A stretch of DNA of 64,000 bases, from positions 248,001-312,000 of the forward strand of contig QZKY01000011.1 in NCBI GenBank assembly GCA_003605115.1, given 5' to 3'. Positions within the stretch are counted from its first letter, which is position 1. Each line of letters begins with the position of its first letter. The translations under genes were made by a program, and so were the position numbers. The notes beneath the pieces were generated by a model. The model saw only the letters and a list, made by a program, of their open reading frames with translations, searched no databases and was not told the origin of the DNA. The stretch is from Oxalobacter sp. GTDB taxonomy: Bacteria > Pseudomonadota > Gammaproteobacteria > Burkholderiales > Burkholderiaceae_D. Of the stretch, positions 51,874 to 60,890 are shown piece by piece.

Positions 51874-53304
51874 ATGTCAACAGCACCCTTAACATCGCCA
51901 GTGGCACAATCAGTGCGCTTTGAAGATTTTGGCCTCTCGGCCGAAATACTGCGCGCATTGGCCGATCAGGGTTATGCGCATCCCACGCCCATTCAGGTGC
52001 AGGCAATTCCGGTTGTACTGGAGGGAAAAGATGTGATGGGTGCCGCGCAAACCGGCACCGGCAAGACCGCGGGGTTCTCCTTGCCCATCATCCAGAAATT
52101 GCAGCCGCAAGCCAATACCAGCACTTCGCCAGCGCGCCACCCGGTACGGGCACTGATTTTGACCCCGACGCGCGAACTGGCTGACCAGGTTGCGGAGAGT
52201 GTCAGAAATTATGCGTCTTACACGGGCTTGCGTTCGACCGTGGTTTTCGGCGGAGTGGATATGGCGCCGCAGACGGCTGCCTTGCGTGCCGGTGTGGAAA
52301 TCCTGATCGCCACGCCGGGACGTTTGCTTGACCACGTACAGCAAAAAACCGTGAGCTTGGCGCAAGCGGAAATTCTGATTCTGGACGAAGCTGATCGGAT
52401 GCTCGATATGGGCTTTCTGCCGGATTTGCAACGCATCATCAATCTGTTGCCGAAGCAGCGTCAAAACCTGATGTTTTCTGCGACTTTCTCTCCAGACATC
52501 AAGAAGCTGGCGGGCAGTATTCTGAAGAATCCTGTGACAATTGAAGTCGCGCGCAGCAATGCAACGGCAGATAATGTGACGCAGGTGGCCTATAAAATCA
52601 ATGAGGCAGAAAAACGCGATGCGGTGGTACACATCATTCGTGAACGCGAGTTGAAGCAGGTGCTGGTGTTTTCGAATACCAAAATCGGCGCTTCCCGTTT
52701 GGCCCGACAACTGGAGCAGGAGGGGGTGAAGGCGACGGCCATTCACGGTGACCGATCTCAGGCAGAACGCATGGCTGCGCTGGATGCCTTCAAAAATGGC
52801 ACGGTGGATGTGCTGGTGGCGACCGACGTGGCCGCACGCGGTCTCGATATTGCTGAAATGCCTTGTGTGATCAATTACGATTTGCCCTTCAATGCAGAAG
52901 ACTATGTGCATCGGATTGGCCGCACGGGCAGGGCGGGGGCGTCTGGCGATGCGATTTCCTTGTATTCCGACAAAGACGAGCGTTTGCTCGTGGAAATCGA
53001 AAAGCTTATCAAACACAAGATCGAGCAATTATCTTTGTCTGGACTGGCACCTAAGCGTGCGTCAAGGCACGATGCGCCAAGCGAAGATGCCCTAGGGAGA
53101 CGACGTAGTGGCCGTGAAACACCGGATCGTGCTGCCCGCGCCGCGAGGGTCGGTGCCAAAAAGGCAACAGACCCTTTCTTTGATAAACCTTACGAACCGT
53201 CCAATGAGGGTGGGAGTGAGGAAGCGCCAAAATCCCCCTCCACGCCTCAAAACCCTTCCCCAGGGAAAGTGGCCTTCCTGCTGGGGGGCGGGCCAAAAAA
53301 GTAA
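51874..53304 (+). CDS. rhlE: DEAD-box ATP-dependent RNA helicase RhlE
   Basis: 476 residues. Q motif FGLSAEILRALADQGYAHPT then PIQVQAIP; Walker A AQTGTGKT; TPTRELADQ; DEAD in LDEADRMLDMGF; SAT in FSATFSPDIK; ATDVAARGLD; and HRIGRTGRAG. The C-terminal tail (about 390-476) is basic, low complexity, for RNA binding. RhlE works in ribosome assembly and RNA decay. A TACAAT box at 51830 is a likely -10. Confidence 0.93.
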   Translation: MSTAPLTSPVAQSVRFEDFGLSAEILRALADQGYAHPTPIQVQAIPVVLEGKDVMGAAQTGTGKTAGFSLPIIQKLQPQANTSTSPARHPVRALILTPTRELADQVAESVRNYASYTGLRSTVVFGGVDMAPQTAALRAGVEILIATPGRLLDHVQQKTVSLAQAEILILDEADRMLDMGFLPDLQRIINLLPKQRQNLMFSATFSPDIKKLAGSILKNPVTIEVARSNATADNVTQVAYKINEAEKRDAVVHIIRERELKQVLVFSNTKIGASRLARQLEQEGVKATAIHGDRSQAERMAALDAFKNGTVDVLVATDVAARGLDIAEMPCVINYDLPFNAEDYVHRIGRTGRAGASGDAISLYSDKDERLLVEIEKLIKHKIEQLSLSGLAPKRASRHDAPSEDALGRRRSGRETPDRAARAARVGAKKATDPFFDKPYEPSNEGGSEEAPKSPSTPQNPSPGKVAFLLGGGPKK

Positions 53305-53387
53305 GCTCATCGGGATCCGCCGAGATACCTGCCAAATCTCCCCTCAAATCTCTGTAGCAAGCGGGGGCGACACGGTAGAATAGCGCG

Positions 53388-56300
53388 ATGATTTCGCCGC
53401 AATTTGTTCACCTTCGCCTCCATTCCGAATTTTCGATTGTCGACGGTCTCGTTCGTATCGACGATGCAGTCAAGGCCGCAGCTGGGGATAGCCAGCCGGC
53501 TCTGGCGCTGACTGATCTTTCCAATCTCTTCGGCCTCATCAAGTTTTATCAAGCCGCACGACGCGCTGGCGTCAAACCCATTGCTGGTAGTGATATCTGG
53601 ATTACCAACGACGAGCAACGCGACAAGCCGTCCCGCCTATTGCTTTTGGTAAAGAACCACGATGGTTACCTGCAGCTCTGCGAAATACTGTCGCGTGCCT
53701 GGCTGGAAAACCAGCATCGGGGACGCGCCGAGGTACGCATCGAGTGGTTGCAAGCCTTGCGTCAGTCAGGCAAATCAGGACTGATAGCACTCTCCGGCGC
53801 GCAAATGGGCGATGTCGGCATCGCGATCGACAATGGCAATCTGGCCGCGGCCGAACGCCATGCACAGCGATGGAGTGAAATTTTCCCCGGACATTTTTAT
53901 CTCGAAATTCAGCGTGCCGGTCAAACTGGCATGGAAAACCACGTGCGTCACACCGTTGCCTTGGCGGCGAAGCTGAAATTGCCGGTCGTGGCGACACATC
54001 CGGTGCAATTTCTTTCGGTGGAAGAGTTTGTCGCGCACGAAGCGCGTACCTGTATTTCTGAAGGCGAGATTCTCGCGAACCCACGGCGCAACAAGGCTTT
54101 CAACGAACAGCAGTGTTTTCGCACACAGGCTGAAATGGCGCATGTGTTTGCCGACATTCCAGCTGCTTTGCAAAATTCCGTCGAGATTGCGAAGCGCTGC
54201 AATCTCGTGTTGGAACTCTTCAAGCCGCAGCTGCCGGATTTTCCGACACCGCCCGGCATCACCATCGATCAGTTTCTGGTGATGGAAGCCAAGCGCGGGC
54301 TGGAAGCGCGTTTACGGCAGTTATATCCGGACGAGACAGAACGCGAAGCGCAGCGTGCGCGTTATGAAGAACGTTTGCTGTTCGAAACTGACACCATCAT
54401 CAAGATGGGTTTTGCCGGATACTTTTTGATCGTGGCAGACTTCATCGGTTGGGCGAAAAACAATGGTGTGCCTGTGGGACCCGGACGTGGCTCGGGCGCG
54501 GGTTCGCTCGTTGCGTATTCACTGGCGATTACCGATCTCGATCCGCTGGCGTATAACTTGCTCTTCGAACGTTTCTTGAATCCGGAACGCGTATCGATGC
54601 CGGATTTTGATATCGACTTTTGTCAGGATGGCCGTGATCGGGTGATTGATTACGTGAAAAATCGCTACGGTTCTGACGCAGTCTCGCAAATCGCGACCTT
54701 CGGTACGATGGCAGCGCGTGCGGCGGTGCGCGACGTGGGGCGTGTGCTGGATTTCGGCTACAACTTTTGCGACGGGATTTCCAAACTGATTCCGAACAAG
54801 CCGGGCAAGCAGGTCACGATTTCGGAAGCGAAAAAAGAAGAACCCCTGCTTGCCGAGCGCGAAGAAAATGAGGAGGAAGTCAAGCAATTGCTGGCCTTGG
54901 CTGAACAGGTAGAAGGCATCACGCGCAACGTCGGCATGCATGCTGGCGGTGTCCTGATCGCGCCGGGCAAGTTAACGAACTTTTGCCCACTCTACAAGCA
55001 GAGCGGCAACGATGCGGGCGTCATTTCACAGTTCGACAAAGGCGATGTGGAAGCGGTTGGTTTGGTGAAATTCGACTTCCTGGGTTTGACGACGCTGACC
55101 ATCCTGGATTGGGCCGTGCGTTATATCCGTGGACTCGATCCGGCGATGGCCGATTTCGATTTGCATACGTTACCGCTTAAGGATAGACTGACCTACGAAT
55201 TGCTGACAAAAGCAAAAACGGTCGCCGTGTTCCAGTTGGAAAGTCGGGGCATGCAAGGCATGCTGAAAGATGCGAAGCCGGATCGTTTTGAAGACATCAT
55301 TGCGCTGGTGGCGTTGTATCGTCCGGGCCCCATGGATTTGATTCCAGACTTTTGCAGGCGCAAGCATGGTGAGCGCTTTGATTACCCGGATCCGCGCACA
55401 GAAGAAATTTTGTCCGAAACCTACGGCATCATGGTCTATCAGGAGCAGGTGATGCAGATGGCGCAGGTGGTCGGCGGGTATTCGCTTGGTGGCGCGGATC
55501 TGCTGCGCCGCGCGATGGGCAAGAAGGATGCAGACGAGATGGCGGAGCATCGTCAGATTTTCCGCGAAGGCGCTGGCAAGAGCGGTTTGCCGACCGAGAA
55601 GGCAGACGAGATTTTCGACTTGATGGAAAAGTTCGCAGGCTACGGGTTTAATAAATCGCATGCTGCGGCGTACGCGCTGCTCGCTTATCAGACGGCTTAC
55701 TTGAAAGCGCATCATCCCGCAGCCTTCATGGCGGCCAACTTGTCGCTGGCGATGGATGACACCGACAAAATCAAGGTGCTGGTAGAGGATGCCGTTGTCG
55801 AGTGTGGCTTGACGATTCTGCCGCCGGACATCAATCAATCCCTGTACCGTTTTGTGCCGGTGGGTGAAGCGCCCAGCCTCAGTGGCAAACCAGTGACACA
55901 GATTCGTTATGGTTTAGGCGCAGTGCGTGGCGCAGGTGAAGCGGCGATTGAAGCGATTGTTGAAGCGCGCAAGGAAGGCGCATTTGTCGACCTTTTCGAT
56001 TTTTGTCGCCGCATCGACAAGCGTGTGGCAAACCGACGCACGATTGAGTCGCTCATTCGCGCAGGCGCTTTCGATTCCATCTTGACTGATCGTGCGACCT
56101 TGCTGGCTTCGGTCGGATTAGCGATGGAGGCGGCAGAACAGGCGCTGGCCTCGGCAAATCAGGTTAGCCTGTTTGGTGGTGATGACAGTGATTTGATTGC
56201 GCCGCCTGAATATGTGAAAACGCCGCCGTGGACGGAGAAGCAAAAACTCGCTGAAGAAAAGGTGGCGCTCGGTTTGTATCTGTCGGGGCATATGTTCAAT

Positions 56301-56858
56301 GCATACGCGAAGGAAGCACGTCATTTTGCAAGGCAGCGTTTAGCCGATCTTGTGCCAGCGCGAGAACCAAAATGGATCGCAGGGATCATTACCGGCTTGC
56401 GCCCGCAGATGACGCAGCGTGGTCGGATCATGATCGTGACGCTAGATGATGCCAGTGCGACGCTGGAGGTGACAGTTTTTGCAGAGTTGTATGAGGCGAA
56501 CCGGCAGCTGTTCAAGGAAGATGAATTTTTGGCTGTGCAGGGACGCATTTCTGAAGATCGTTTTACCGGCGGATTGCGCATCACGGCAGATAATGTGCTG
56601 GATATTGCAGGGGCACGCATGCAATTCGGCAAGCAGTTACGTTTCTCAGTGGAGGAACCCATCGACATGGGTGCGTTTCAGGATGCATTGTCGTCGCGCC
56701 TCTTCCAGGACGGCTTGCCTTTGCTGATGCGCTACAAGGTGAACGAGGTCGAATTTGAAATGCGGCTGGGCGAAAAATGGCGCGCGCGCCCCGATGATGA
56801 GTTGACCCGGCTCTTAATGTCGGAGGTGAAGGCGGGGGAAGTGACCGTGGAATACTAA
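53388..56858 (+). CDS. dnaE: DNA polymerase III alpha subunit
   Basis: 1156 residues. PHP domain at the N-terminus (HLRLHSEFSIVDGLVRIDDA), polymerase core with GPGRGSGAGSLVAYSLAITD and the catalytic PDFDIDFCQDGRDRVIDY, NVGMHAGGVLIAPG, then the MVYQEQVMQMAQ block, the GYGFNKSHAAAYALLAYQTA region, and the OB fold near the end (MTQRGRIMIVTLDDASATLE). Main replicative polymerase. Normal length. No adjacent duplicate (dnaE2) features. Confidence 0.97.
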   Translation: MISPQFVHLRLHSEFSIVDGLVRIDDAVKAAAGDSQPALALTDLSNLFGLIKFYQAARRAGVKPIAGSDIWITNDEQRDKPSRLLLLVKNHDGYLQLCEILSRAWLENQHRGRAEVRIEWLQALRQSGKSGLIALSGAQMGDVGIAIDNGNLAAAERHAQRWSEIFPGHFYLEIQRAGQTGMENHVRHTVALAAKLKLPVVATHPVQFLSVEEFVAHEARTCISEGEILANPRRNKAFNEQQCFRTQAEMAHVFADIPAALQNSVEIAKRCNLVLELFKPQLPDFPTPPGITIDQFLVMEAKRGLEARLRQLYPDETEREAQRARYEERLLFETDTIIKMGFAGYFLIVADFIGWAKNNGVPVGPGRGSGAGSLVAYSLAITDLDPLAYNLLFERFLNPERVSMPDFDIDFCQDGRDRVIDYVKNRYGSDAVSQIATFGTMAARAAVRDVGRVLDFGYNFCDGISKLIPNKPGKQVTISEAKKEEPLLAEREENEEEVKQLLALAEQVEGITRNVGMHAGGVLIAPGKLTNFCPLYKQSGNDAGVISQFDKGDVEAVGLVKFDFLGLTTLTILDWAVRYIRGLDPAMADFDLHTLPLKDRLTYELLTKAKTVAVFQLESRGMQGMLKDAKPDRFEDIIALVALYRPGPMDLIPDFCRRKHGERFDYPDPRTEEILSETYGIMVYQEQVMQMAQVVGGYSLGGADLLRRAMGKKDADEMAEHRQIFREGAGKSGLPTEKADEIFDLMEKFAGYGFNKSHAAAYALLAYQTAYLKAHHPAAFMAANLSLAMDDTDKIKVLVEDAVVECGLTILPPDINQSLYRFVPVGEAPSLSGKPVTQIRYGLGAVRGAGEAAIEAIVEARKEGAFVDLFDFCRRIDKRVANRRTIESLIRAGAFDSILTDRATLLASVGLAMEAAEQALASANQVSLFGGDDSDLIAPPEYVKTPPWTEKQKLAEEKVALGLYLSGHMFNAYAKEARHFARQRLADLVPAREPKWIAGIITGLRPQMTQRGRIMIVTLDDASATLEVTVFAELYEANRQLFKEDEFLAVQGRISEDRFTGGLRITADNVLDIAGARMQFGKQLRFSVEEPIDMGAFQDALSSRLFQDGLPLLMRYKVNEVEFEMRLGEKWRARPDDELTRLLMSEVKAGEVTVEY

Positions 56859-56955
56859 AATCTGGCGTGTGCATTTCCAGACGTTTTTTCCATATGAAAC
56901 CCCGATTTTTGCCGGAAAGTCTTAAAAAAGAATAAACTTACGTGTTTTACAGTAA

Positions 56956-57069
56956 CACCCCTTCCCCCTGTGAGGGGGAAGGTTGGGATGGGGGTGCACA
57001 GCTTTTTTTAGTGCTACATGAAATCTGTGATAACAGCCCACCCTAATCCTCCCCCTGTGAGGGGGAAGG
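56956..57069. repeat. Pair of inverted palindromic repeats between dnaE and msbA
   Basis: CCCCCTGTGAGGGGGAAGG occurs twice (56964-56982 and 57051-57069), each inside a hairpin. The flanks, TTGGGATGGGGGTG (56983-56996) and CCCACCCTAATCC (57037-57049), are inverted copies of one another, so the two units face each other in a BIME-like pair. This is a dispersed intergenic repeat family type. The first hairpin could end dnaE transcripts. Confidence 0.75.
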
Positions 57070-57102
57070 AAGTAAATAAATATCCTTAGGCAGTGAGTAC
57101 AT

Positions 57103-58869
57103 ATGAAGGTTTTGACACCGGAAGTCAGACGGCTTTTTTCCATGCATCGCCCTTACGTGGGGCGCATGGTGGTGGCGTTTTTCGCGATGATCGTGGCAGC
57201 GGCAACCGAGCCGGTCGCGCCTATGCTTCTCCAGCAGTTGCTGGATCGCGGCTTTGTGGGCAATCCTGATTTCTCGCTTTGGTGGGTGCCGATTATCGCC
57301 ATTGGCTTGATGGTGGTACGCGGCGCGGCGATTTACCTGAGTACCTACATGATGGCGTGGACGACGACGAACATCCTGAACGAATTGCGTCGTCAAATGT
57401 TCGAGCGCTTGCTGAATGTGCCAGCGGGTTATTTCGGCGGAACTTCAGTCGGACAAGTGATCAATTCGATTATGTTCGAAGTGCAGCAAATTACCGGGAT
57501 GGTCACGAATGTTTTCACCTCCATCGTGCGCTCTTCTCTGACGCTACTCGGTTTGTTGGCGTGGTTGTTTTATCTGAACTGGATGCTTTCTTTGGTTACC
57601 TTGATTCTGATCCCGATACTGGCCGTGGTTGTCCGGGCGATTGGTGGCCGTCTGAAGAAGCTGAATCAGGAAACGCTGGCGATCAATGCAGAGCTGACGC
57701 AGGCCGTCGAGGAGTCAACGCGCGCGCATTTGGTGATCAAGATTTTCGGTGGGCACACTTACGAAAATAGTCGCTTTAAGCAAAAGGCAGACAACTTGCG
57801 CCGCTTCAGCATGCGCACGGTGCGTACTTTTGCCTCGACCATGCCAGTGACGCAAATACTCACAGCCTGCGCCATTTCCGTTGTCGTCGTGATCGCTTTG
57901 CTGCAATCAGCGAGAGGCGAGATGACAGTCGGCGGATTTGTTTCATTCATCACCGCGATGCTGATGTTGCTGACGCCGCTCAGGCAACTGGCCGAAGTCA
58001 ATGGACCGTTGCAACGCGGCCTGGCAGCGGCGGAATCCGTTTTTACGCTGATCGATGCGCCGGTTGAGCGAACGGGTGGCAAAGTGCTCGACAAGCGTGT
58101 TGAAGGCCGTGTTGAGTTTATTGACGTAAGTTTTGCTTACCCCGAGCAACAACAACCTGCTTTGCAGGGCATCAATCTGAAAGTTGCGCCGGGAGAGACG
58201 ATTGCTTTTGTTGGGATGTCCGGTGGTGGCAAAACCACGATGGTAAATTTACTCCCTGACTTTTATACGCCAACGCAAGGCAAAATTCTGCTGGATGGCC
58301 AATCGATTCAAGAGATTTCGCTTACCAGTCTGCGCCAGCAAATTGCGATGGTCAGCCAGCATGTGGTGCTGTTTGACGATACCGTTGCCGCCAATATTGC
58401 GTATGGTGACCCAATGCCAGACATGGTGCGCGTGAAAGCGGCAGCACAGGCAGCCTATCTGGAAGACGTGATCGCCGCTTTGCCGGAAGGTTATGACACA
58501 TCCATCGGCGACAATGGTTCACGTCTGTCAGGCGGTCAGCGTCAGCGGTTGGCAATTGCGCGGGCAATTTACAAGGATGCGCCTGTCTTGATTCTTGATG
58601 AAGCAACCTCGGCATTGGATAGCGAGTCCGAACGGATGGTACAGGCTGCGCTGGATCGGTTGATGCAAGGTCGTACAACTTTTGTGATTGCCCACAGATT
58701 ATCTACGATTGAGCGCGCAAGTCGAATTGTCGTGCTGGCGGAGGGCAGGGTTCGTGAAATCGGTACGCATGACGAACTGTTGCAACACAAAGGCATGTAT
58801 GCGAACCTGTATCACATGCAGTTTGCGTCAGAAGCTACAGGTGCTTCTGCGTCTGAGAAGAAAATTTAG
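57103..58869 (+). CDS. msbA: Lipid A export ABC transporter
   Basis: 588 residues: six-helix membrane domain (about 20-310) and ATPase with Walker A GMSGGGKTT, signature LSGGQRQRLAIARA and Walker B VLILDEATSALD. Full-length half-transporter of the MsbA type that flips lipid A-core to the periplasmic face. Next to surface polysaccharide genes, which fits lipid A/LPS export. Separated from the next gene by 14 bp. Confidence 0.93.
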   Translation: MKVLTPEVRRLFSMHRPYVGRMVVAFFAMIVAAATEPVAPMLLQQLLDRGFVGNPDFSLWWVPIIAIGLMVVRGAAIYLSTYMMAWTTTNILNELRRQMFERLLNVPAGYFGGTSVGQVINSIMFEVQQITGMVTNVFTSIVRSSLTLLGLLAWLFYLNWMLSLVTLILIPILAVVVRAIGGRLKKLNQETLAINAELTQAVEESTRAHLVIKIFGGHTYENSRFKQKADNLRRFSMRTVRTFASTMPVTQILTACAISVVVVIALLQSARGEMTVGGFVSFITAMLMLLTPLRQLAEVNGPLQRGLAAAESVFTLIDAPVERTGGKVLDKRVEGRVEFIDVSFAYPEQQQPALQGINLKVAPGETIAFVGMSGGGKTTMVNLLPDFYTPTQGKILLDGQSIQEISLTSLRQQIAMVSQHVVLFDDTVAANIAYGDPMPDMVRVKAAAQAAYLEDVIAALPEGYDTSIGDNGSRLSGGQRQRLAIARAIYKDAPVLILDEATSALDSESERMVQAALDRLMQGRTTFVIAHRLSTIERASRIVVLAEGRVREIGTHDELLQHKGMYANLYHMQFASEATGASASEKKI

Positions 58870-58883
58870 CTTTTCCGATAAAC

Positions 58884-59915
58884 ATGAAAGCCTTACGCGT
58901 ATCCCTCTACTTTGTCGCATCGCCGTTGCAATATCTTGCAGCACGACGTATTGCAGAGAGTATTGAAACGGAGGCGCGCCAGGTGCTGGTGTGGTATCAG
59001 CCAGGGATTACGCCGATTGTGAAATCGGACGATTGGGATGCTTCCTTGTACATCCCATGGCCACGAAAGAACCCGCTTCCCGGATTGTTCGGCGTATCCA
59101 AACGCTTGGTAGAGAATCTTCACCTGGTTGCGAATCTGGTAGGGCAATGCGACACCTTGATTATTCACAGTGCGGTATTCGATACAGAAGCCATCAATTA
59201 TTTTTTGCGAGCTTTACCAAAACTGTGTAATGCCTCCGCTATGCATGCGCGCATTTTACCGGATGGATTGATCAGTATTCGGCGCTATCCGCTTTCTGTT
59301 ACGAAGGCCGCATTCCAATGTTTCAGGAAATTTCGCAAGCTTTACTCACGCGAACTGAATTACTGGTGTTTTACTGGTGACCGTATCGGTTCTGATGCCC
59401 CATTTTGTGATCGGATTTATGTATTGGCCGGGTTACCACATGAATACCCTTCAGATAAGGTGCACGTGCTTCCACCGCTCGTTCGGCGAAATGAGGGGCA
59501 GAGGGATGTTTCTGCGTCACGCAGAGCGTTAGTCATTGGCCAGCCATTGGAAGGCGCGGGTTTGATGAAGGCGTCAGATCGGGATCGTGTTGCCAAAGAA
59601 ATCCATGACTGGCTGCAGGAGAAAGGCATTCAGCAAATCGATTACAAGGGGCATCCAAAAGATCCAAATCTCGAACTCAATGAGCCAAGCTATCGCATCG
59701 TTGAAACTGATCAGCCGCTCGAAACTTATTTGGCGGAAAATGCCTACAGCATAGTGGTTGGTGTGCGTTCTTCAGCGTTGATTTTTGCCCGTCAGATTTA
59801 CGATGCGAATACGGATGTGGTGGCGTTTGGGTGGGATAAGGTGGTTTTTAGGTCAGAGCGAGAGCGTCAAGATATGCGTGACGTTTTTCATCGACTTAGA
59901 GTGCAGTTTAAATGA
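58884..59915 (+). CDS. Sialyltransferase/polysialyltransferase-like glycosyltransferase
   Basis: 343 residues, no signal peptide. It shows the three signatures of bacterial sialyltransferases (GT38/GT52/GT80 group): a D/E-D/E-G-like ARILPDGLIS, the HP motif in DYKGHPKDPN, and the SS motif in VVGVRSSALIF. It resembles the alpha-2,8-polysialyltransferase family. CMP-sialic acid would be the donor if this is correct; no neu genes are in the window, so a different sugar is possible. Placed 14 bp after msbA, at the head of the polysaccharide cluster. Confidence 0.6.
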   Translation: MKALRVSLYFVASPLQYLAARRIAESIETEARQVLVWYQPGITPIVKSDDWDASLYIPWPRKNPLPGLFGVSKRLVENLHLVANLVGQCDTLIIHSAVFDTEAINYFLRALPKLCNASAMHARILPDGLISIRRYPLSVTKAAFQCFRKFRKLYSRELNYWCFTGDRIGSDAPFCDRIYVLAGLPHEYPSDKVHVLPPLVRRNEGQRDVSASRRALVIGQPLEGAGLMKASDRDRVAKEIHDWLQEKGIQQIDYKGHPKDPNLELNEPSYRIVETDQPLETYLAENAYSIVVGVRSSALIFARQIYDANTDVVAFGWDKVVFRSERERQDMRDVFHRLRVQFK

Positions 59916-60013
59916 GCATCACATGCACGCTCAGATTACGCTCAGCTTTTCGCTCTCTACACCACATAAAATTCTCATGTGAACAGAAATTTTAATTTTT
60001 AATTGAAAACCTT

Positions 60014-60688
60014 ATGTTGTTAAATCCATTAGACAAAAACAATTCGCATCTCGATGATCTTAAAATTTACAAATGCTACAAGAAGTCAAAGTATCTTTCT
60101 ATAAAACATTCTTCATACTTTTACACATATGAAGAATTGTTGGCAAAGTATAGAGATAAGGCGATTACTTTTGTGGAGGTTGGCGTATTAAATGGTGGAT
60201 CGCTATTTATGTGGAGAAGTTTTTTCGGCTCACATGCTCGAATAATTGGGGTTGACTTCAATCCGTTGGCTCAAAAATTGGAGATTGAAGGATTTGAAAT
60301 ACATATAGGCAATCAAGCAGATCCTAAATTTTGGAACGATTTTTTTTCAATAGTTGGTGATGTTGATATTTTTTTGGATGACGGTGGCCACGCGAACGAT
60401 CAGCAGATTGTTACTGTTCATCAGGCAATACCTCATATTAAAGATGGTGGGGTTTTAATAGTTGAAGACACACATACAAGCTACTTCAAGGAGTTTGGTA
60501 ACCATTCAAAATATTCTTTCATCAATTACGCTAAAGTTTTTATTGACAAAATAAATTCTAGGTTCCCATCGGTGAATACATCAAAAAATTTATTGAACAA
60601 GTTCGTTTATTCAATGCATTTTTATGAGTCTATTGTATGTTTTTCTGTTGATAGAAAAAGGTGCTTTGAAAATACGCCGACCATCTAA
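60014..60688 (+). CDS. Sugar O-methyltransferase-like protein, 3' end probably frameshifted
   Basis: 224 residues. SAM-type fold: FVEVGVLNGGSLFMWRSFFG (SAM loop), IIGVDFNPLAQ, then DIFLDDGGHANDQQIVTVHQ and VLIVEDTHTSYF (metal-binding Asp), as in cephalosporin-hydroxylase-like and sugar O-methyltransferases that act on polysaccharides. The frame stops at 60688; another frame picks up NDGISMNAKDYRKHG at once and runs to 60890, overlapping the next gene start. So the gene is probably interrupted by a frameshift near 60680. AT-rich. Confidence 0.7.
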   Translation: MLLNPLDKNNSHLDDLKIYKCYKKSKYLSIKHSSYFYTYEELLAKYRDKAITFVEVGVLNGGSLFMWRSFFGSHARIIGVDFNPLAQKLEIEGFEIHIGNQADPKFWNDFFSIVGDVDIFLDDGGHANDQQIVTVHQAIPHIKDGGVLIVEDTHTSYFKEFGNHSKYSFINYAKVFIDKINSRFPSVNTSKNLLNKFVYSMHFYESIVCFSVDRKRCFENTPTI

Positions 60689-60890
60689 TGATGGCATATC
60701 AATGAATGCAAAGGATTATAGGAAACATGGTACCAATAAATTTTTGAGAGGCGCAAAGCGTTTTTTATCGAGGTTAGGATTCGATCCGTTAGGTTTAAAA
60801 AATATTTTTAGATTGACGATTTTTACAAATTATAAAATTTTCTATTTTGGCATCGAGAAACATTATGCAATTGAAACTGCAAGAAGTTAA
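60689..60890 (+). pseudogene. Displaced C-terminal tail of the methyltransferase gene
   Basis: In the frame shifted relative to 60014-60688, an open tail of about 67 residues continues (NDGISMNAKDYRKHGTNKFL, then RGAKRFLSRLGFDPLG and an AT-rich end) and stops at 60890, overlapping the O-antigen ligase start at 60865. It has no ribosome site of its own. The layout suggests an original gene of about 292 residues. Confidence 0.45.
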
